A stretch of DNA of 64,000 nucleotides from Bradysia coprophila (lineage: Eukaryota; Arthropoda; Insecta; Diptera; Sciaridae): NCBI RefSeq assembly GCF_014529535.1, contig NW_023503941.1, forward strand, positions 1,026,645 through 1,090,644, written 5' to 3'. Positions 17,978-30,427 of this stretch are shown piece after piece. The notes beneath the pieces are model-generated. The model worked only from the letters and a program-made list of their open reading frames with translations. It did not search any database and was not told the origin of the DNA. The stretch's first letter is position 1. Each line of letters starts with the position of its first letter. The translations under genes were made by a program, and so were the position numbers.

Positions 17978-19513
17978 TTTTTTTTTCGAACTGCTGTTCC
18001 AAGGCTGCTTATGGACATTTTAATTTGCAATACATGCTGTTCATGTTTATCACATTCCAAGCGTCAGACACAATCCCAGCTGTCATACATCTCGTATGAA
18101 TTGAAATAGCAATTTGCACGCAGCTAATGTCAATCGATTGAGGTTAAGGACAACTTGACGAAGACTTGACTGGGATTAAGTTGACGAATTATGATCATGA
18201 TATACAATAACCATGCGGACAATGTTTGTGTCCAAGCTCAAGTAATCATTGTCTTCAAGATGCACTCAACTGATTCTACGAATTTATATTTTTAACCTGA
18301 AAAGCTGTCGATTTCAAATTTGCTCGTGTGTTTCCAGAAGGACACAGTAAAATTTCGTATTAAATTGAACGGCAGCAAAAAAAAACGAGAAATTCGTGAA
18401 TTAGTAGAGCATCAGTCGAACCCAGACCTGAGATCAAAGAGTTAGCAGCAAAATACGCTGTTATACGTCAATCCGTGAGAGCTGCTTCAGAATCAGAATT
18501 AGTAAATTAGTATTTTCCTACGGCGAAATTTCCAACAAAAAAAACTTGAACAATGAAACACAACAATTTACCAACAACAACCACAATTCACACAGAATTG
18601 CATTAACATTCCATAGTGTTTAACATTCCGGCAGCAGTGATTGTGCCAGAAACAAAAATGTCCATTCCAGACGACTAACCATCTTTGTAAATAACTCTTT
18701 TACCCCCCATTCATTTGAGCACACATCCTCGTAGAAGTAGCTGTGAACGTATAAGACAATGGTGATGCGGAAAATGTGTCCACCACACTTGTCTGTCGAG
18801 ACGAGACTCGTTCTTATCAAATTATAACATTATGTGACGATAACACCTGCCCGCCCCGAAAAATTTGAATAACGACATCAAACCCTCGCATCAAACCAAA
18901 TCAAAAGCTTTTCTTGACCAAAAACAAACCAAACTACCACAATTTTTGTTTGCGAAGTGTGTGCCAGCGATATATAAATATATTTGACTGACTTGATTTT
19001 GAAGAGCATTTTGCATGTTGTGAATAATCCAGTAAGTACACAAAACATAAATCTAATATTATTGTCACCATAAGTGCGCCAAAAAATTCAAATTATTTGA
19101 ATTGACAATGGGCCATTTTAATGCCAATACTTCGGGACTATCCATACACGACATCCATCGAAAGAGAGAGAGATAAAACGTCAAAATAGCGTACGTACAA
19201 AATAGATTTTGTGTTTCTCTCTTTCGCTGCACGTCGCTTATGGATAATCCTTTTTTTTTAAAAGCTGTGTTACAATGTCTCGGTGGTATGTTAGGTGCAC
19301 TTATGGTGTAAATTTAAAATTAAAAAAAAACTTTTGCTAATCCTGTAAATAGTAGCTTAGTCTTAGATTTAAGTATTTTTTTAAATTCAAAATTTCTCAA
19401 ACGAGATTCGAGTATTTGACATCTATGCAAAATATACCATTAACCGAGTGGAACAGCGATGAGGTTCGAGCTTGTTCATTCCCAAGTTACAAATTGAGTA
19501 TTACGGAAACTGT
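17978..19513. other. SERCA alternative-end intron, unassigned
   Basis: AT-rich sequence with no exon recognised. It contains a small fold-back at 19135-19250 and, just before it, a fragment resembling one end of the ATTCACGCC MITE (about 19064-19105). Confidence 0.45.
19135..19250. mobile_element. Small fold-back MITE with GGACTATCCATA ends
   Basis: GGACTATCCATACACGAC at the left is inverted as GTCGCTTATGGATAATCC at the right, with GAAAGAGAGAG arms continuing inward. No certain target-site duplication was seen. Confidence 0.7.
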
Positions 19514-19516
19514 AAT

Positions 19517-19713
19517 TCATGCCGTAAGTGCGGTCGAAATTCAAAATGGAAAGTGCGGAGGTCTTTCTAACGTAGCGTCATTTTGATACAAGGAAGCGTT
19601 GAAATGGATATTTCGGTTCACTTTTTCATCGAATCGTTCACTTAAAATTCAAATTTTAGGCACACTTACCAAAGTTCTAAAAGTTCTTTCAGAACCTTGA
19701 CACTTACGGCGTG
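19517..19713. mobile_element. ATTCACGCC-family MITE, copy a
   Basis: The ends are TTCATGCCGTAAGTG and CACTTACGGCGTGAA, with AAT on both sides. It shares its interior (GGTCGAAATTC ... GTAGCGTCATTTT) with copies at 32563, 40611 and 56269. It carries an additional ~35 bp near the right end, with repeats of GTTCT, compared with the 159-160 bp copies. Confidence 0.85.
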
Positions 19714-19729
19714 AATCGGTTCAAAGTCC

Positions 19730-21558
19730 AAGATACGAGACGTCCAAATATTCTCAAGTGTTTTACATAGCGGAGCGGGTCCTCAAATTTTGGCCGAAAA
19801 CTCGAGAAAAAATCAAAAATTGCCCTCATTTTTGGCCCGAAGCATGAAAAGTCCATTAAATAACTGGGGATAAAAAGTGGAAAGTAGTCTCGTTTTCGTG
19901 TGTTTATTGACTTCGGCTTCGCCTCTGATCAACAAAATTCACACGAAAACTTTGAGGGATTATTCTGACCCCAGATGAAGTCAAAACCACTTACAGTTTT
20001 CTTACAAAAATTTCTCCAGTTACACGAGCCGTACAGGGTCGTGGGGGGTGTCATTAGAAAGGTAATTGCATGTACTTGCAAATAGTGTCTTATTGGGTTT
20101 AAAATTCATCCACACTGAGATATGTACAGTTGAAGTTTTCAAACGAAAAAAGACTGAAAACTTGCACTTTTCTTACAGAAATTTCTCGTGGTCACGATAT
20201 GTACATGGTCGTGTGGGGTGTCATTAGAAAGGAAATTGCATGATCTTTCAGGAGCAGTAGAGCTTACGGAAGTTTGGTAGCATTAATATAAGCACTTAAA
20301 CATTTCAACTTCTCATAATTCGTCGTAGATGCTTCCAAACCCCGATAAGACCTATTTGCCCTGAAAGTACATATGAAAATCTAGATTCTAAATTTTAGTG
20401 TTTCGTTGCAAGTCACAAGCACGTATCTAACAAAAAAAATCTGAAAATTAAAATCTAGATTTTCATTTGTTAAACAAACAACTTCCAAATCCGACAATTT
20501 ATTGGTATCTACTTTTCCGCGAGTGTACGTTTAACGAAAGAAGTAACAGATTTAGTCATTTTTGTAGACGGTAAAAATTCACATATTATGTCAGTCTCGG
20601 CTCATTCGTTACGAAAGGCGAATGAATTAAATTAGTTAAATATTAGAAAGATGTCCGATGCTCGAATACGATTTGTTTTTTTTTATATCTATTTTACGAA
20701 TCCACCTTGACCGAAGCCAAAATTTAATATTTTATTTTTATTCCCAATCACAGTAAGACCAGAATTCCATTAAAGTTGCGAACGTCCGCAATGCAACTTC
20801 ACGTAAAAGTGAAAGATGATAACAAACAGAAAAAAAAAATTAAATTATCACACCACCACCCCATCACCTACAAAACCATAAAAATGCTTGAGCTTTTTGG
20901 ACCAGGAAAAATCAATACGCACACCTCCTATACCAAAAAGATAAAATCGAGAAAAATAATGGAACACCCATTAACGCATTTTTAAATAATTGGAAACGTC
21001 AACAAAAAAAAACCATAAAAAAATTTTGGAATTGGAAAATATCATTAAACAGTAAACATTGAAATAACATTTTAATTTGTAAAGTTAAGAAAATTCGAAA
21101 ATTTCTAATAATAAAAAAACAAAAACAAAAAATTGTTGTGCAATAAAATATGCGCAATGTGCATGAGTCCCTCCCCAACCCCCACAACAATACCTGCACT
21201 TTTAGTGTATGCCCAGCAATATTATAATGAACGTTGTTACTTTTTGTATGATTTTTAGTTTTTTTATATTCTAGAAACACCGGACATTCATACCGACAGT
21301 GCTCACTCAAAATTCAAATAATAAAAAAATACTAAGACGTGCATTAGACACTGTCTAGTCGTAAATATTTGAATTTTTGGCGCACTAACGGCGTGAATTT
21401 AACATTTTGTTTAAATCGTAAAATGTTCAATCTTTTTTTTATAATTATTTTTATTATTTTTTTGTCTTTATCAATTTATAATAATTGTTCTTTAAAATAT
21501 TTATTTTTTTATTTATTTAATTAATATTTTTTCATTTTTACAATTTCTCTTTTTTTAG
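19730..21558. other. SERCA alternative-end intron with diverged repeats
   Basis: Between 19980 and 20300 two diverged copies of a block occur (GTCATTAGAAAGG ... ATTGCATG). Related sequence forms the arms of a fold-back at 61815-62325 and is present inside the hAT element near 3900-4400. The rest is AT-rich. A partial ATTCACGCC-family end lies at about 21365-21402. No coding exon was recognised before 21559. Confidence 0.5.
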
Positions 21559-21590
21559 TTGGCGAGAAAGTTGTTGATAGAATGAAGTAA
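21559..21590 (+). CDS. SERCA: Alternative terminal exon of SERCA (short isoform tail)
   Basis: After a polypyrimidine tract and AG (21557-21558) the bases TT complete a Val codon from the phase-1 donor at 11050/11051. The exon then encodes GEKVVDRMK and a TAA stop. The resulting tail KITDVGEKVVDRMK replaces the ~27-residue hydrophobic tail of the long form. It resembles the short insect SERCA tail ending in VVDRM as I recall it. The total would be ~1004 aa against ~1021 for the long form, close to the two sizes known for fly SERCA. The exon is too short for an ORF scan. Confidence rests on phase, acceptor quality and the VVDRM match; transcript data are absent. Confidence 0.82.
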
Positions 21591-22405
21591 ATCACTCATC
21601 TCGATAATGAGTTTCTATTAAGACAAAACAGAAATTTAACAAAAAAAAATGTTAAAAACAAAAATTCAAATCAAATCTACAGTCTAAAAATATAGCTTCC
21701 ACCGCCATCTCTATTTACATGAAGAAGAAAAAAATTTATTAATTTAAAAAGAAGTGAAACTTATAATTATTAAATAAAGAAACCATGCATCTATTCTATC
21801 TACTAAGTTATTGTAGAAGTATTATTATTCTGTCTTTTCAAAGATACAAACCAACCATAAAAAATAATTCAAAAAATCTTTTATTTTCTTTATTTTAAAT
21901 GTTTTTGATCTACATTTTTATCGGTTTCTCTTTACGTGTAACATCAACCTAAAATTTGAAAAAAAAAAATTGTTCTCAACGTTATTGGTTATTTTTTTTT
22001 CTTCTAATTATTCTTTTCTTGATTGTAATTAAATTTTCTAATTTAATTTTAGTCGAATCGGTATAATTTGTTAATTATTTTGGACGTGAAACAAAAAAAA
22101 ATTTCATGGGAAGGTAAATTTTATTGTTTTTAATTAATTAGAACATTTTCTTTTTCTCGAAATACGTTTGTTTTGTTGTTCCGGCTCGATGATATATATT
22201 TGGAGCGGCCGCAATATTTTTAATTTTATTTTTTTTCTTTCGTCTTGTAAAGTATGTTTTTTTAAGAACTCTTATTTTTAGATAAACAATTTGTGACAAT
22301 AAATTAATTTACAAATAAAATGAAATTGAAAACCAATTATCCGTTTCGTTTCTATTCCATTGAATGCGAAAACTTCTTCGTCGGAGAAATAATGTAGTTC
22401 ACTTA
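21591..22405 (+). other. Probable 3' UTR of the short SERCA transcript
   Basis: A/T-rich sequence follows the alternative stop, with AATAAA signals at 21773-21778, 22298-22303 and 22314-22319. A degraded second copy of its end occurs at 26388-26530. Confidence 0.6.
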
Positions 22406-22413
22406 TACACCAT

Positions 22414-24225
22414 TAGAGGTGTGCGCCGATTTCAAAATAGTCGGCGGCGGTGCGCCGACTGGTGATGGATCGGCGGCGGCGCGCCGAAAGAAATTTAATG
22501 TCGGCGGCGGTGCGCCGATCGGCGCGCCGATAAATTAAAAAAAAAATCTAAACTTTCTAAAATAATGCAAAGACATTTGAAAAAGCGTGCGCAATCCTTT
22601 TTACGAACACTGAATTCTTACTATCTTGCAAACTGAAGAACTGAAGTATCAACCACGAATCCAAGTACAATCTCATTTTTATCTTTCGAATGTACAATCC
22701 CTGACCTTCATTTTAAAAACATCTGATTCAATGAATCCAAGAATGATTAGTGAGTTTGCCTAAATGACATATAAGTCAACTTATAAGTTGGAAATTTTCA
22801 GTCACATCTTCATCTTCATACTAGATGTTCTAGAAGGTTACTTAAAATTTACAACTTATAATTTATATGTCATTTTCGCAAACTCACGATTGTCCTTTCG
22901 ATTAACAAGGTTTTGAAAGAACAGGTTAAGACACTTTCGAGTTGATCACGAGAGCGGTGGAACCAAAATTTTCCTCTGTAGCGCCAACTAGGTTTGGAAT
23001 ATTTTATATGACGATTTCAACTTACAAAAAATAATTGTTTTCAAGTTGACTTTTCAACAATATGTAATAAGTGCGTTTGACAAATTTGGTTTCAACCGCC
23101 TTCGCGAGTGTATACCCTATTCTTTCAGAACCTTGGGAAATTATGAGTAACTGTCAGAACATCTAGTAGATTAAGAAGATGTGACTTTACATTTCCATAT
23201 CTTCGATGTAGGAGTGAGATCGTAGTAGTAGGTTTGCGCCATAGAGTTACACTCGAGTGTTGGCAAGATGGCGCTTTTCTATGAAAATGCTACTTTTAAG
23301 AGGAAACCAGCATTTTGGGTGCCGATGCTCCTAATAATTGTATTCTTGTGGCCAGCAGCTGTTGTTTTTACTGCTGTTTTGACTGCTGTTACATGAGTAC
23401 TGATGTCTGACATTTTGTGTCATTGAATTTGTGTTATGTTTGTTTGTTCTTAGAGTCGGTTTAAATGTGTGAATTTCGTTACAGTAATTGAATTAATAAA
23501 TTTTAGGAACAAATTTAACTAAACGAAATAGTGAAAATTTATCAAATTAAAGTCAACGGTTTCAGAGTAAAAATATCACAAATTTCATTAAAGAATACTA
23601 CTAAATTGGTTGCGAAATCGTATCAAATTGTCGGTACAGACGTATCCAATTGCATATTCGAGCAATTGAACAATCAGATTTTATGAATCTTCAGAAGCAA
23701 AAAAGTGCAATGGTTTGTTTTGATATGAGTCATCATAATTTCCGTTTTGACAGAACAACATATGACTCAGGGTTGATAAGTAACTACAAAGATAGGGTTG
23801 TCCATATAGTGGCCACATGGATAGATGATAAAACGACAAAACGCCATCACGCCAACTCTCGAGTGTAACTCTATGGTTTGCGCAAATAAGAGATTTTGAT
23901 AAACATAAATGTATAAGTAATAAGTAATTAGTAATAAGTGTATTTGCTGAGCAGCATATAGCAACCTGACTTAAAAAATTAAGAGATAGAAACATTTGCT
24001 AAAACCTTGTAATCACGCACACACTGTTGTATATATATTTCAGTTTAAGTTTATATTGCCGCCCATTAAAATGACTGAAAGCAATAAAAGTATAACATTT
24101 CGGCGCGACGAAAATGAAACCGGCGGCGGCGGCGGCGTGAGCCAATATTTTTCGGCGGCGGCGCGCCGAAAATTTGGCCAAAAATCGGCGGCGCGCCGGC
24201 GTAAAATCGGCGGTGCACACCTCTA
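22414..24225. mobile_element. GGC-rich non-autonomous hAT-type element (1812 bp), TSD TACACCAT
   Basis: The ends are TAGAGGTGTGC and GCACACCTCTA (perfect 11-bp inverted repeat), with TACACCAT at 22406-22413 and 24226-24233. The subterminal 100 bp on each side are arrays of CGGCGGCGGTGCGCCGA-type motifs. The ~1.6 kb centre is AT-rich with only short chance frames, so no transposase is encoded. It inserted just downstream of the SERCA short-form 3' UTR. It is similar in architecture to, but different in ends from, the 840-bp family at 12456. Confidence 0.93.
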
Positions 24226-24366
24226 TACACCATCCATCACCCAGCGAGGTGCCGTTTATCATATCTATAGAACAGATAAATTTTAAATTTTTGTTATAGT
24301 AACTACGATGAAAGTTAAGAGTCGCTTAGCGAAAACTTCGATCTCCGATTTGATTTCCGATCTTTA

Positions 24367-24434
24367 AGTGCCCATTCCACTCAAAAAAAGTACTCCGTGA
24401 GAGAGCTGTGAGAGAGCAAACTGTCAAATAAACA
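24367..24434. mobile_element. Truncated PIF/Harbinger-like MITE end
   Basis: AGTGCCCATTCCACTC followed by GTACTCCGTGAGAGAGC and CTGTCAAATAAAC matches the left two thirds of the 16471 element; the right end is missing. Confidence 0.6.
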
Positions 24435-24525
24435 TTACTGGTACGCCAGCACATGAGAGAAATCAGCACATGAAAAGTGAACGCATCCAAAGATCTCTCG
24501 TGAGAGAGAGTTGTATTTCTGAAAT

Positions 24526-25822
24526 AAAACATAGCTAACGCCGACCCGTACGAAACACCTATTCGTATCAAAAGCCTTTACTGTGAAACTCTTCATTTCT
24601 TTTACTTCATTCTCTACTGAAAAGCTATTCGCTCTTTAAAATCACTTACATTATCTTTCTTTGCCTTGTTATCATATACAAATAAATTGCCGGAGGCAAT
24701 ATAGACAGCCCCGTACGAAGTCAACTTTCATAAATTCCTATTTAAACAGCTATATACCGCTATATTTACCTATATTTTCCTATAAATAAACATTTCACAG
24801 AGGAATATATGCTATTATATAGCTCTATATGCCAGTATATAGCTCAATATAGGTGAATATAGGGGTAAATCCACGTATTTTGTGACAGAAATTTTTCTCT
24901 TTCACTCTCACAACATCCCCATTGTATTGTAGCGATGGCGCTCTACAATATGCATAGTCACATTTGGTAACATGACTTATGGTATGTTTTTTCGCATCTT
25001 CTTTGGTGCGTATTCGTACATCAAAAAGAGACAAAATTTGATTTGGTAACTTTTAATAAAATCCAATATGGCCACCGGCAGCCATTTTGTTAGGAGACCG
25101 GAAATTTTACCGACGCTTTACATTCGTTAATACCTTTCAAACAAAAAAAATTTGAAATTCGGTCAAAGTTTACTCGAGATATTGACAAAATACTCCACGT
25201 TCACTGTACGGCCGAGTAGGATAAGAGCTCACTCCAAGAGACCTAGCTCACGCTCCGGAGAACATAATTTCATAAACTTTTTTATCCCTGATTGATACGG
25301 TCAATACCTATCTATTAAAGCTAAAACAGACGAAATATGTTGAAATGTGGCCGACCTACAAGCAAAAACTGCTTGCCGCCCTGTGCCTGTTTCACACCAA
25401 GGGGTCTAACTCACGAGTCGGTCATCCGATTTCCATAAACTTTTTTTTTGTCGATCGGTATTGTAAATACCTTTTATTTGACGTATCAGTCACAAGTGTA
25501 ACGTTTGAATGTCCGGAGATATCTTCGAAAAACCGTAAAGCACTTATTGGGCCACAGCTCGGGAAGGGTCGATCCAAAATCACTCATCATCGAACTTAGC
25601 CTGTCTTTTGACATTACCAAACGGAAAAAAAAGAATTTTCAAAATCGGATGCGTTTTACTCAAGTTATCGTGCAGACGGACAGACGGACATTTTTTTTCA
25701 CTGATTTGGCATCTCTAGACAACCACAATAGGTTTCCCCTTACTCAGGGAGTCCAATTCGACGTGTTACGGACGTATGCGTAAACGCATTAGACCCCAGT
25801 ACTTCGTACGGGTCTAAAAACC
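24526..25822. mobile_element. CCCGTACGAAG-ended repeat, family B copy 1
   Basis: Nearly collinear with 44831-46063. Near the left is CCGACCCGTACGAA and at the right TTCGTACGGGTCTAAAAACC, giving inverted termini. Internal landmarks are TATATAGCTCTATATGC-type AT repeats, GCTCACTCCAAGAG and a short GACAGACGGAC tract. No protein is encoded. The class is unknown to me. Confidence 0.8.
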
Positions 25823-26042
25823 GCACATCTCTGGGATCGAACACGTGCACTCTCACACGTCGGCTCATGACAATTCATGTGAGCTAAATCGTTCTTACAT
25901 GAAGTACGGTAATTGTCGAATAGTATTTATCTGCTCTTGTTGTACCAATTACTTTTATTTGTTTTGAAGCTATGAGAAGGAAACCTCGGATGGACGTCTT
26001 CTTTTTACCTTTTGAAAGCTTGTAAATTAATACTTCAAAATC

Positions 26043-26387
26043 CAAAATATCTCATGGGTCCAAGCCTCCTGGCCCGAGATATAGTTTATAGAATTTTTTA
26101 TTCCATACAAAGGACTTTGTTCCAGGGCTACCAGATGTCAGCCTTGGACTCATGTCTCACTATACTCAATCGATAGCTACTAGTGCTAGGCAAATACTGC
26201 CAAAAAATTGTATGAGTCCAAGACTCCTGGCCCGAGATATAGCTTCTACAATTTTTATTCCATACGAAGGACTTTGTTGCAGAGCTATCAGAAGTCAGCC
26301 TTGGACTCATGTCTCACTATACTCTATAGATAGCTACTAGTGCTAGGCAAATACTGACAAAAAATTATATGAGTCCAAGACTCCTGG
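26043..26387. repeat. Tandem duplication, about 157-bp period, 2.2 copies
   Basis: A block containing GTCCAAGCCTCCTGGCCCGA and ATAGCTACTAGTGCTAGGC recurs from 26214 and starts a third time at 26371. The copies differ at a few percent of positions. Confidence 0.92.
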
Positions 26388-26530
26388 TGATATTCGATGA
26401 TATATATTTGGAGCGGCGGCAATATTTGTAATTTTATTTTTTTCTTTCGTCTTGTAAAAGAAATAAAATGAGAAATTGAAAACCAATTATCCGTTTCATA
26501 TCTATGGACCAGATAAATTTTAATTCACTT
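26388..26530 (+). repeat. Degraded duplicate of the SERCA 3' end
   Basis: GATGATATATATTTGGAGCG and AACCAATTATCCGTTTC repeat sequence from about 22188-22370, and CAGATAAATTTTAA matches 24273 on the other side of the hAT element. An internal ~70 bp of the 22188 copy is missing here. It carries no coding sequence. Confidence 0.75.
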
Positions 26531-28178
26531 TGCGATCACTTCGAGGATCTTATATGTTTGAAACTAAAGGGTCTCCGATCTTTATGAGTTATGTCTCGTT
26601 CGAAAGCTTACACCAGACCGATTAATTCGAAGTAGAATTTCTTCCTTCCTTAGGTTTGGGCCTCTCTGAAAAAAAAGCACTACACCCGAGACTACACCAC
26701 ACGAAAGTGGCGAAAGTGTTTTTAGACAATATTCTCCTTACATCTTTCGGATAAATGTAAAATTATGGTCAAATAAATACTAGCCTCAAAAAGATACGAA
26801 TATAACAGGACCGATATGTTCGAAAAAGTTCTACCGATTAGCTTCTGTAGCAGTTTTACCGCTAAAAATTGACGATTTTCATAGAAATCGGTAGGACAGC
26901 GCGATCCGGCTACCTGCAAACCTGTTAACATTAGGCACGGCACCTAGATTAGGACCATATATAAGGCTAAGTTGTCGCGTCGGTAATCACTTTCTCGAAG
27001 TGAAAAGAAGGGTAAAAATGGCACCCCCGTGAAATTCTGAACAAACTACACTGATTTTCGTGATTGAGATAGTTTATATTTTCTTAAAAAGTGATTTCAA
27101 CACACAAAAGCAACGCTACTATCCAGAGTGGGTGTGTTTGTGTGACTTAAAATTGTTCGGCGCCCGTCGGTGAGACATGATAATAGTCGGTAAAACGGAA
27201 AACCTCATCAGACCAGTCCATTTTATCTTTTGAACGCGTTATAACGTTATCGATTCTCCACTCTCCAACTGGAATTAACGGTGGTAGGTGTTTGTAGTCC
27301 GATGATACCGATTTCAAAAACCGATGGCCCTAAAATGAAATTTCAAACAATGACATCAAACAGCACATTCCACAAAAACACACCATAAATGGACACGGAT
27401 CCATTAAATTGCTTTTCGACCGTTGAACGTTGTGGTTGAGAATTTGGAAGGCTGGGTGACTTTTTAATGATAAAAAATCGCATAAGTCCTCCTTAAGATG
27501 AACCATAGACGGTCTGTAAACTGTGCCAAATTTTTTATTCGCAATGAACTCCAACTAAAAGATTTTGAGAAAATTCAGTTGAATTCGCAGGAAATAAAAA
27601 GGGAATTGAAAGGTTTTTTCACAAATGATGTTCGCCAGTGTTGGTTCCATCAGTGCGTTTGCCATTTGTGAATGAACCCCTTCACGAATTTACATATAAT
27701 GGTTTCATTAATCTAACTTCCGGTTGAAAATGCACATCAAGCGATGCAAATTTTGTGGTCCGATTCATTGGTTTATAGCGGCACGTTATATTCTTCACAT
27801 ATACTTTGTTTGCGGAGCAACTGCAGTGCTTGAGTTCAATTTTGTAGAGCTGAAATAGTGAATTGAAACTTTTCACATTTTTGGTTGAAAACAGAGAAAA
27901 ACAGAGGACCAATTCTGATTTCAGCGCTTAAGAGTGATATCGCGAAATCTTTGAACAATTCGTATGGAGGACAAATTTAACAAATTAAAATCGCTTGTAC
28001 GGGGTTTTTTTGAGATTTCCACGAACTGTGAACCTTTTTTGGGATTCGAAGGATTTGAGTAAAATTTGGTTTTTGCTTTGTAAAGGTGTGTTTTCGTGTT
28101 AGACAAACAAATAAGGCATTTCTAAGCTGAAAAAATGTAAGTGGTCGACAACTGGTCGAATGTTTTTTGAATACTAGT
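26531..28178. other. Unassigned sequence
   Basis: No exon or complete repeat recognised. Open frames of 73-76 codons on the minus strand have no recognisable domain. Confidence 0.4.
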
Positions 28179-29585
28179 CACGGTTGGTTTGAAACGAGAT
28201 TAAATAGGGACCGCCGACCACCAATAATTTTTTTTTTCATATTTATAATGAGTGATGGATAAGAACATCACACAGGAAAAAATTAGCCCGAACCCCTGAG
28301 CCGTTTCTGAGAACCAGTGGATGCGCTACCACAAGCAGTCAGGCACAGCCTGAGCACAAATTTTAATGGGGATCGGTAGAGGGAAAAATTCTAAGATATA
28401 CTGTGTAAAAAATATTGCTTTCGGTCATTTGCTCTCGGAGCAATAACTGTTGAAAATCAAAATTTCACCATTTTCGAAGAGTGATATATCCTTGACAAAG
28501 TGACCGAACCAGCCAGTCCAGATTGATTCTAGACGCGGTTAATAAGCTTTTTCGAATGACAACAAAGAAATTTTGAAAAAGTTCTTTTATGTTACATTTT
28601 CAGAGAAGTTACTTTTTCCGCTACCCTCGGTGAAATTTGGACAATTCTGTACCTTTCTGGCAGCTTTATTTTAAACTAATTTGCCCCTAATATTACAGCC
28701 TGAGGAATAAGCTTTTCAACGACACCAAACATGCCATACTTGATCCACAACAAGTACGGTTGATGATTCAGTTTTCAATCGAAGTCACTCTACTCGCAAA
28801 TCTGGAGCTCTCGAAAACGAAATTATTAAATTTCAAGATTTTTTTGAAAAGTAATAAACTTTAATGACTTTCTGAGTCGGTACCATACAAATAATTGAGT
28901 AAAAAACATTCAATTGTAATATTACCTTGAAATTTAATAATTTCGTTTTCGAGAGCTCCAGATTTGCGAGTAGAGTGACTTCGATTGAAAACTGAATCAT
29001 CAACCGTACTTGTTGTGGATCAAGTATGGCATGTTTGGTGTCGTTGAAAAGCTTATTCCTCAGGCTGTAATATTAGGGGCAAATTAGTTTAAAATAAAGC
29101 TGCCAGAAAGGTACAGAATTGTCCAAATTTCACCGAGGGTAGCGGAAAAAGTAACTTCTCTGAAAATGTAACATAAAAGAACTTTTTCAAAATTTCTTTG
29201 TTGTCATTCGAAAAAGCTTATTAACCGCGTCTAGAATCAATCTGGACTGGCTGGTTCGGTCACTTTGTCAAGGATATATCACTCTTCGAAAATGGTGAAA
29301 TTTTGATTTTCAACAGTTATTGCTCCGAGAGCAAATGACCGAAAGCAATATTTTTTACACAGTATATCTTAGAATTTTTCCCTCTACCGATCCCCATTAA
29401 AATTTGTGCTCAGGCTGTGCCTGACTGCTTGTGGTAGCGCATCCACTGGTTCTCAGAAACGGCTCAGGGGTTCGGGCTAATTTTTTCCTGTGTGATGTTC
29501 TTATCCATCACTCATTATAAATATGAAAAAAAAAAATTATTGGTGGTCGGCGGTCCCTATTTAATCTCGTTTCAAACCAACCGTG
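28179..29585. mobile_element. Long near-perfect palindrome (2 x ~659 bp arms, 88-bp loop), TSD TAGT
   Basis: The left arm 28179-28837 is repeated in inverted orientation at 28926-29585. By eye the arms differ only in the length of one T run, around an 88-bp loop. TAGT lies immediately outside each end (28175-28178 and 29586-29589). The ends read CACGGTTGG / CCAACCGTG. No protein is encoded. Unique, different flanks outside the arms argue against a library or assembly fold-back artefact. A 4-bp duplication is compatible with several DNA transposon superfamilies, so I leave the class open. Confidence 0.9.
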
Positions 29586-29680
29586 TAGTACGTTGACATC
29601 TTAGAAATTGCCCTATCTTATTGCCAATAAACCCTCCAGCGCAAGCTTTTATAAACCGTCAGGTTTGCTGATGCGCGCAG

Positions 29681-29791
29681 TGTGTTGAGGAATTTCGCGC
29701 CACGTCATTCACAATAACCCACAAAGTGACATTTTCCTTATACAAAATGTGTCAATTTTGTAAATGACGTGGCGCGAAACTCCTAGCAGTC
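29681..29791. mobile_element. 111-bp hairpin MITE, TSD GCGCGCAG
   Basis: Inverted arms GAGGAATTTCGCGCCACGTC / GACGTGGCGCGAAACTCC are flanked by GCGCGCAG at 29673-29680 and 29792-29799. It belongs to the same family as 30308-30427. Confidence 0.85.
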
Positions 29792-30307
29792 GCGCGCAGT
29801 CGTTATTAGTCAGAGAAAAGTTTTCCTAATACTGTCACTGAAGCCAGTACAACCAACAGCCCGACGTATCTTATAGCTTATGTGATCGGCCTTGTCTAGC
29901 ACTACAATCCCCTAAAATTTGAACGAAATCGACCCCTTATTACCCGAGATAATTTTCATCTAAAAACCACCGACTTTTCAAACAGCTCTACCACAAAAAC
30001 GACAATTCAGAGAGAGGTGAGATATACCTCGTTGAATCGTAATGAAGTAAGGATTCGATGGTTGCCACAGTCGTCAAAAATCCGGATGGCATGGCTAGCC
30101 GATTGTTCGAAGATTTCGCGATATCACTCTTAATAATTTTGACAAAACGACTGGTTTTTTTTCGTAATCTTTCTGAATTAGGACATTTTTGAGAAGATCG
30201 AGAAGATTTATAATTCGAAAGATTAGGCTCTTCAACCCAGGGCATATTTTGAGGGAATTATTTCCCTAAAATTCCTCAATTTCAGAGTCAATTTTTGACT
30301 TGTTTAC

Positions 30308-30427
30308 GGTGTTGAGGAATTTCGCGCCACGTTATTCACAATAGCCCACAAAGTGACATTTTCCTTATATGAAATGTGTCATTTTGTCTATTATTGTGAA
30401 TGACGTGGCGCGAGATTCCCAGCAGCC
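30308..30427. mobile_element. 120-bp hairpin MITE, TSD TTGTTTAC
   Basis: Second copy of the family at 29681, with inverted GAATTTCGCGCCACG arms and TTGTTTAC on both sides (30300-30307, 30428-30435). The 8-bp duplication suggests a hAT-like or other 8-bp-TSD source, but the terminal bases are GG rather than CAG. Confidence 0.85.

Noticed and set aside
23650..23995. Overlapping frames inside the 22414 hAT element as a transposase remnant
   Set aside because: They show no hAT transposase motif that I can recognise and are short on both strands.
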